From Sphagnum compactum (lineage: Eukaryota; Bryophyta; Sphagnopsida; Sphagnales): a DNA stretch of 64,000 nucleotides. Made by a program: the position numbers and the translations under genes. This document shows positions 61,987-64,000 of this stretch, one piece after another (within the stretch, counting starts at the first letter, position 1; each line of letters opens with the position of its first letter). The stretch is taken from positions 12,334,875 through 12,398,874 of the forward strand of contig OZ234495.1 of assembly GCA_965153455.1 (NCBI GenBank), written 5' to 3'. The notes below the pieces were generated by a model. That model saw only the letters and a program-made list of their open reading frames with translations. It searched no databases and had not been told where the DNA came from.

Positions 61987-62378
61987 TAAAACTTACATTT
62001 TGTCATAAAATTAATTTAGAATAATATTTAATTTAGGTATATAAAAAGACATAATTTTGGTACCCAGACCATTTTTGAAATGACATTACATGCGAGTATT
62101 GCATTTAAGGTTTAGGGTTTTCACATATGCTTTCCTCCAATCACCTATGTATTATTTCAGTATGATCTTGCAAATATGTATTGCATTTTTTTGCATATAA
62201 AATTCCCCCTATAATGCACCATAGATTTATTTCATTACTATTAATTTGTAAAAAAACTGTTAATTAATTTAGGGTTTCCCAAACTCTAAATTTCAATCAT
62301 GGATTCCCAATCAACAACCCCAACCTCCATACACACCTTTGTTAGCATATGATTTTGAAATTAACTAGTTATTTTAGA

Positions 62379-62528
62379 GTGACCCTAAATGCAGGTATTG
62401 CATTTAGGGTAAGATCTTCATTTAAAAAAGGCTTAAACCCCACATGCGTATTTTTTGTGTGACCCAAAGTGCAGGTATTGCATTTAGGGTAGGATTTTCG
62501 TATAAAGATGCTTAAACCCACATGCGTA
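62379..62528. repeat. 80-bp tandem duplication with GCAGGTATTGC core
   Basis: GTGACCC(T)AAA(T/G)TGCAGG, then TATTGCATTTAGGGTA, is found at 62379 and 62459. The core is the reverse complement of the GCAATACCTGC core of the array at 61679. Confidence 0.85.
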
Positions 62529-62661
62529 CAATAGCCTCCCGCCTAAGTACGCAACTTGAACCTTGGAGGAGTGTGCGTACTTAGCCGGTAGGTGCGCACT
62601 TAAGACCAATCACTTTTCTTTGTAGCCACAACAGCAGCTTTTGCAGCATCATTATCAATAT

Positions 62662-63399
62662 CCTAAACCTAAACCCTAAACCCAAAACCTGAACCTAAAC
62701 CCTAAACCTTAAACCCTAAATCTAAACCCTAACTTAAACCGTAAACCTTAAACCTTAAACCTAAACCCTAAATCTAAACCTAAACCCTAAACCTTAAACC
62801 TAAACCCTAAATCTAAACCTAAACCCTAAACTTAAACCTAAACCTTAACCTTAAACCCTAAATCTAGACCCTAACTTAAACCCTAAACGCCTAAGCCCTA
62901 AAACCTAAATCTAAACCTAAACCCTAAACTTAAACCTAAACCTTAACCTTAAACCCTAAATCTAAACCCTAACTTAAACCCTAAACCTTAAACCTAAACC
63001 CTAAATCTAAACCTAAACCCTAAACCTTAAACCTAAACCTAAACCTTAAACCCTAAATCTAAACCCTGACTTAAACCCTAAATCTAAACCCTAACTTAAA
63101 CCCTAAACCCCTAAACCGTAAACCCTAAATCTAAACCTAAACCCTAAACCCTAAACCTAAACCTTAACCTTAAACCCTAAATCTAAACCCTAACTTATAC
63201 CCTAAACCCCTAAACCCTAAATCTAACCCTAAACCCTAAACTTAAACCTAAACCCTAAACCTTAAATCTAAACCCTAAACTTAAACCTAAACCCTAAATT
63301 TAAACCTAAACCTTAATCTTAAACCCTAAATCTAAACCCTAAACTTAAACCTAAACCCTAAACCTTAAACCTAAACCCTAAACCTTAAACCTAAACCCT
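62662..63399. repeat. Degenerate telomere-like block, CCCTAAA/CCTAAA/CTTAAA
   Basis: About 740 bp of CCCTAAAC, CCTAAA, CCTTAAA and CCCTAAATCTAAA variants in one orientation, with higher-order repetition of about 60-100 bp. Short TTTAGGG-orientation copies follow at 63443-63466 and CCCTAAA copies at 63491-63512. The irregularity suggests an interstitial or subtelomeric block rather than a live telomere. Confidence 0.92.
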
Positions 63400-63512
63400 C
63401 TATAATGCACTGTAGATTTATTTTATTTACTATTAATAATTGTAGGGTTTAGGGTTTTAGGGTTTACCCAACCTTAATCTGTGAAAACCCAACCCTAAAC
63501 CCTAAACCCCTA

Positions 63513-64000
63513 AAATATTATATGTATTGAAAATGGATCAACAGTATAATTCCATAATATCATTATTTATGTATTAGGTTTTATAAATAACAATATATTT
63601 GGACCAATATTTAAACCACTATTATGTGTTTTGATTTTTTTTAACACAATTTAAAATCTCATTAAATTAAAGACTTTATATTTACGTTTTTAGTAGTAAT
63701 ATACAACTTTAAAAGGTGAAAAAAAATATGAACATCTTTGAAAAATATTTAAGCTTGAACTTTTTATTTTTTGATCTTCACAAACTTTGTTGCATTTAGG
63801 GTTGGGTTTTCACATAAGGTTTGTTTTTTACCTTTGTGTGATAACTCCAACCTAATTTTCCTAATCTCTTTCAGGAAGATATAGAATGCAATTGTATTGT
63901 TTCACATATGTCTAAACCCTAAATTTTCCCCCCCAATTTAATATAAAATATTTATGATAATTAATGAATTATCAATAAAAATTTTCATATAGTTAAATAA
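63513..64000. other. AT-rich sequence to the window end
   Basis: No gene, RNA or clear repeat seen; short TTTAGGG/CCCTAAA-like phrases recur (63797, 63913). Confidence 0.5.

Noticed and set aside
61679-61990. Direct repeats as a CRISPR-like array
   Set aside because: The units are tandem and about 51 bp without unique spacers, and the context is a plant nuclear genome.
62662-63399. True chromosome end
   Set aside because: Repeats are degenerate and mixed, and non-telomeric sequence continues for 600 bases to the window end.

Overview
This is a stretch of nuclear DNA from a land plant. It has intron-containing genes with canonical GT/AG splice sites, an INDETERMINATE DOMAIN (IDD) zinc-finger gene (a family I know from land plants), Arabidopsis-type telomere-like CCCTAAA/CCTAAA repeats, CT-rich microsatellites in leaders and introns, and many decayed transposons. 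The sparse genes, the style of the transposase relics and the very long IDD protein suggest a large-genome non-seed plant such as a fern or lycophyte. The lineage is an inference and I cannot fix the species.

Layout. 1-8.6 kb: left-edge tandem repeats, then AT-rich intergenic DNA. 8.6-15.4 kb: a GC-rich island with the two-exon IDD transcription-factor gene (10433-13191, +) and its likely leader and 3' region. 15.4-31 kb: intergenic DNA with two same-strand LINE-like relics, a pogo/Tigger-type (DDE_1) transposase relic, two copies of a short TIR element and minisatellites. 31-33.3 kb: a tentative minus-strand gene of unknown family whose largest exon encodes a tandemly duplicated segment. 34-40 kb: an inverted-repeat pair and a decayed MULE-type transposase ending in a SWIM-like finger. 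41.3-49.5 kb: a minus-strand gene of 14 coding exons for an 821-aa TPR protein. I could close its reading frame through every junction; intron 2 hosts a reverse-transcriptase relic flanked by direct repeats. 50-55.5 kb: a third copy of the TIR element and a hAT transposase pseudogene with BED-finger remnant and dimerisation domain. 56-59.6 kb: three arrays of a hairpin-forming GAGCTC-rich repeat. 59.7-61.3 kb: a three-exon pseudogene with a 12-residue repeat and a C2H2 finger, broken by two in-frame stops. 61.6-64 kb: GCAATACC-type repeats and a large degenerate telomere-like block.

Only the IDD and TPR genes look like intact single-copy genes. The IDD protein should bind DNA in the nucleus. 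The TPR protein is probably a scaffold or adaptor. Nothing in the sequence links the two. The rest is mainly mobile-element debris and simple or tandem repeats. No bacterial, organellar, rRNA, tRNA or CRISPR features were recognised.
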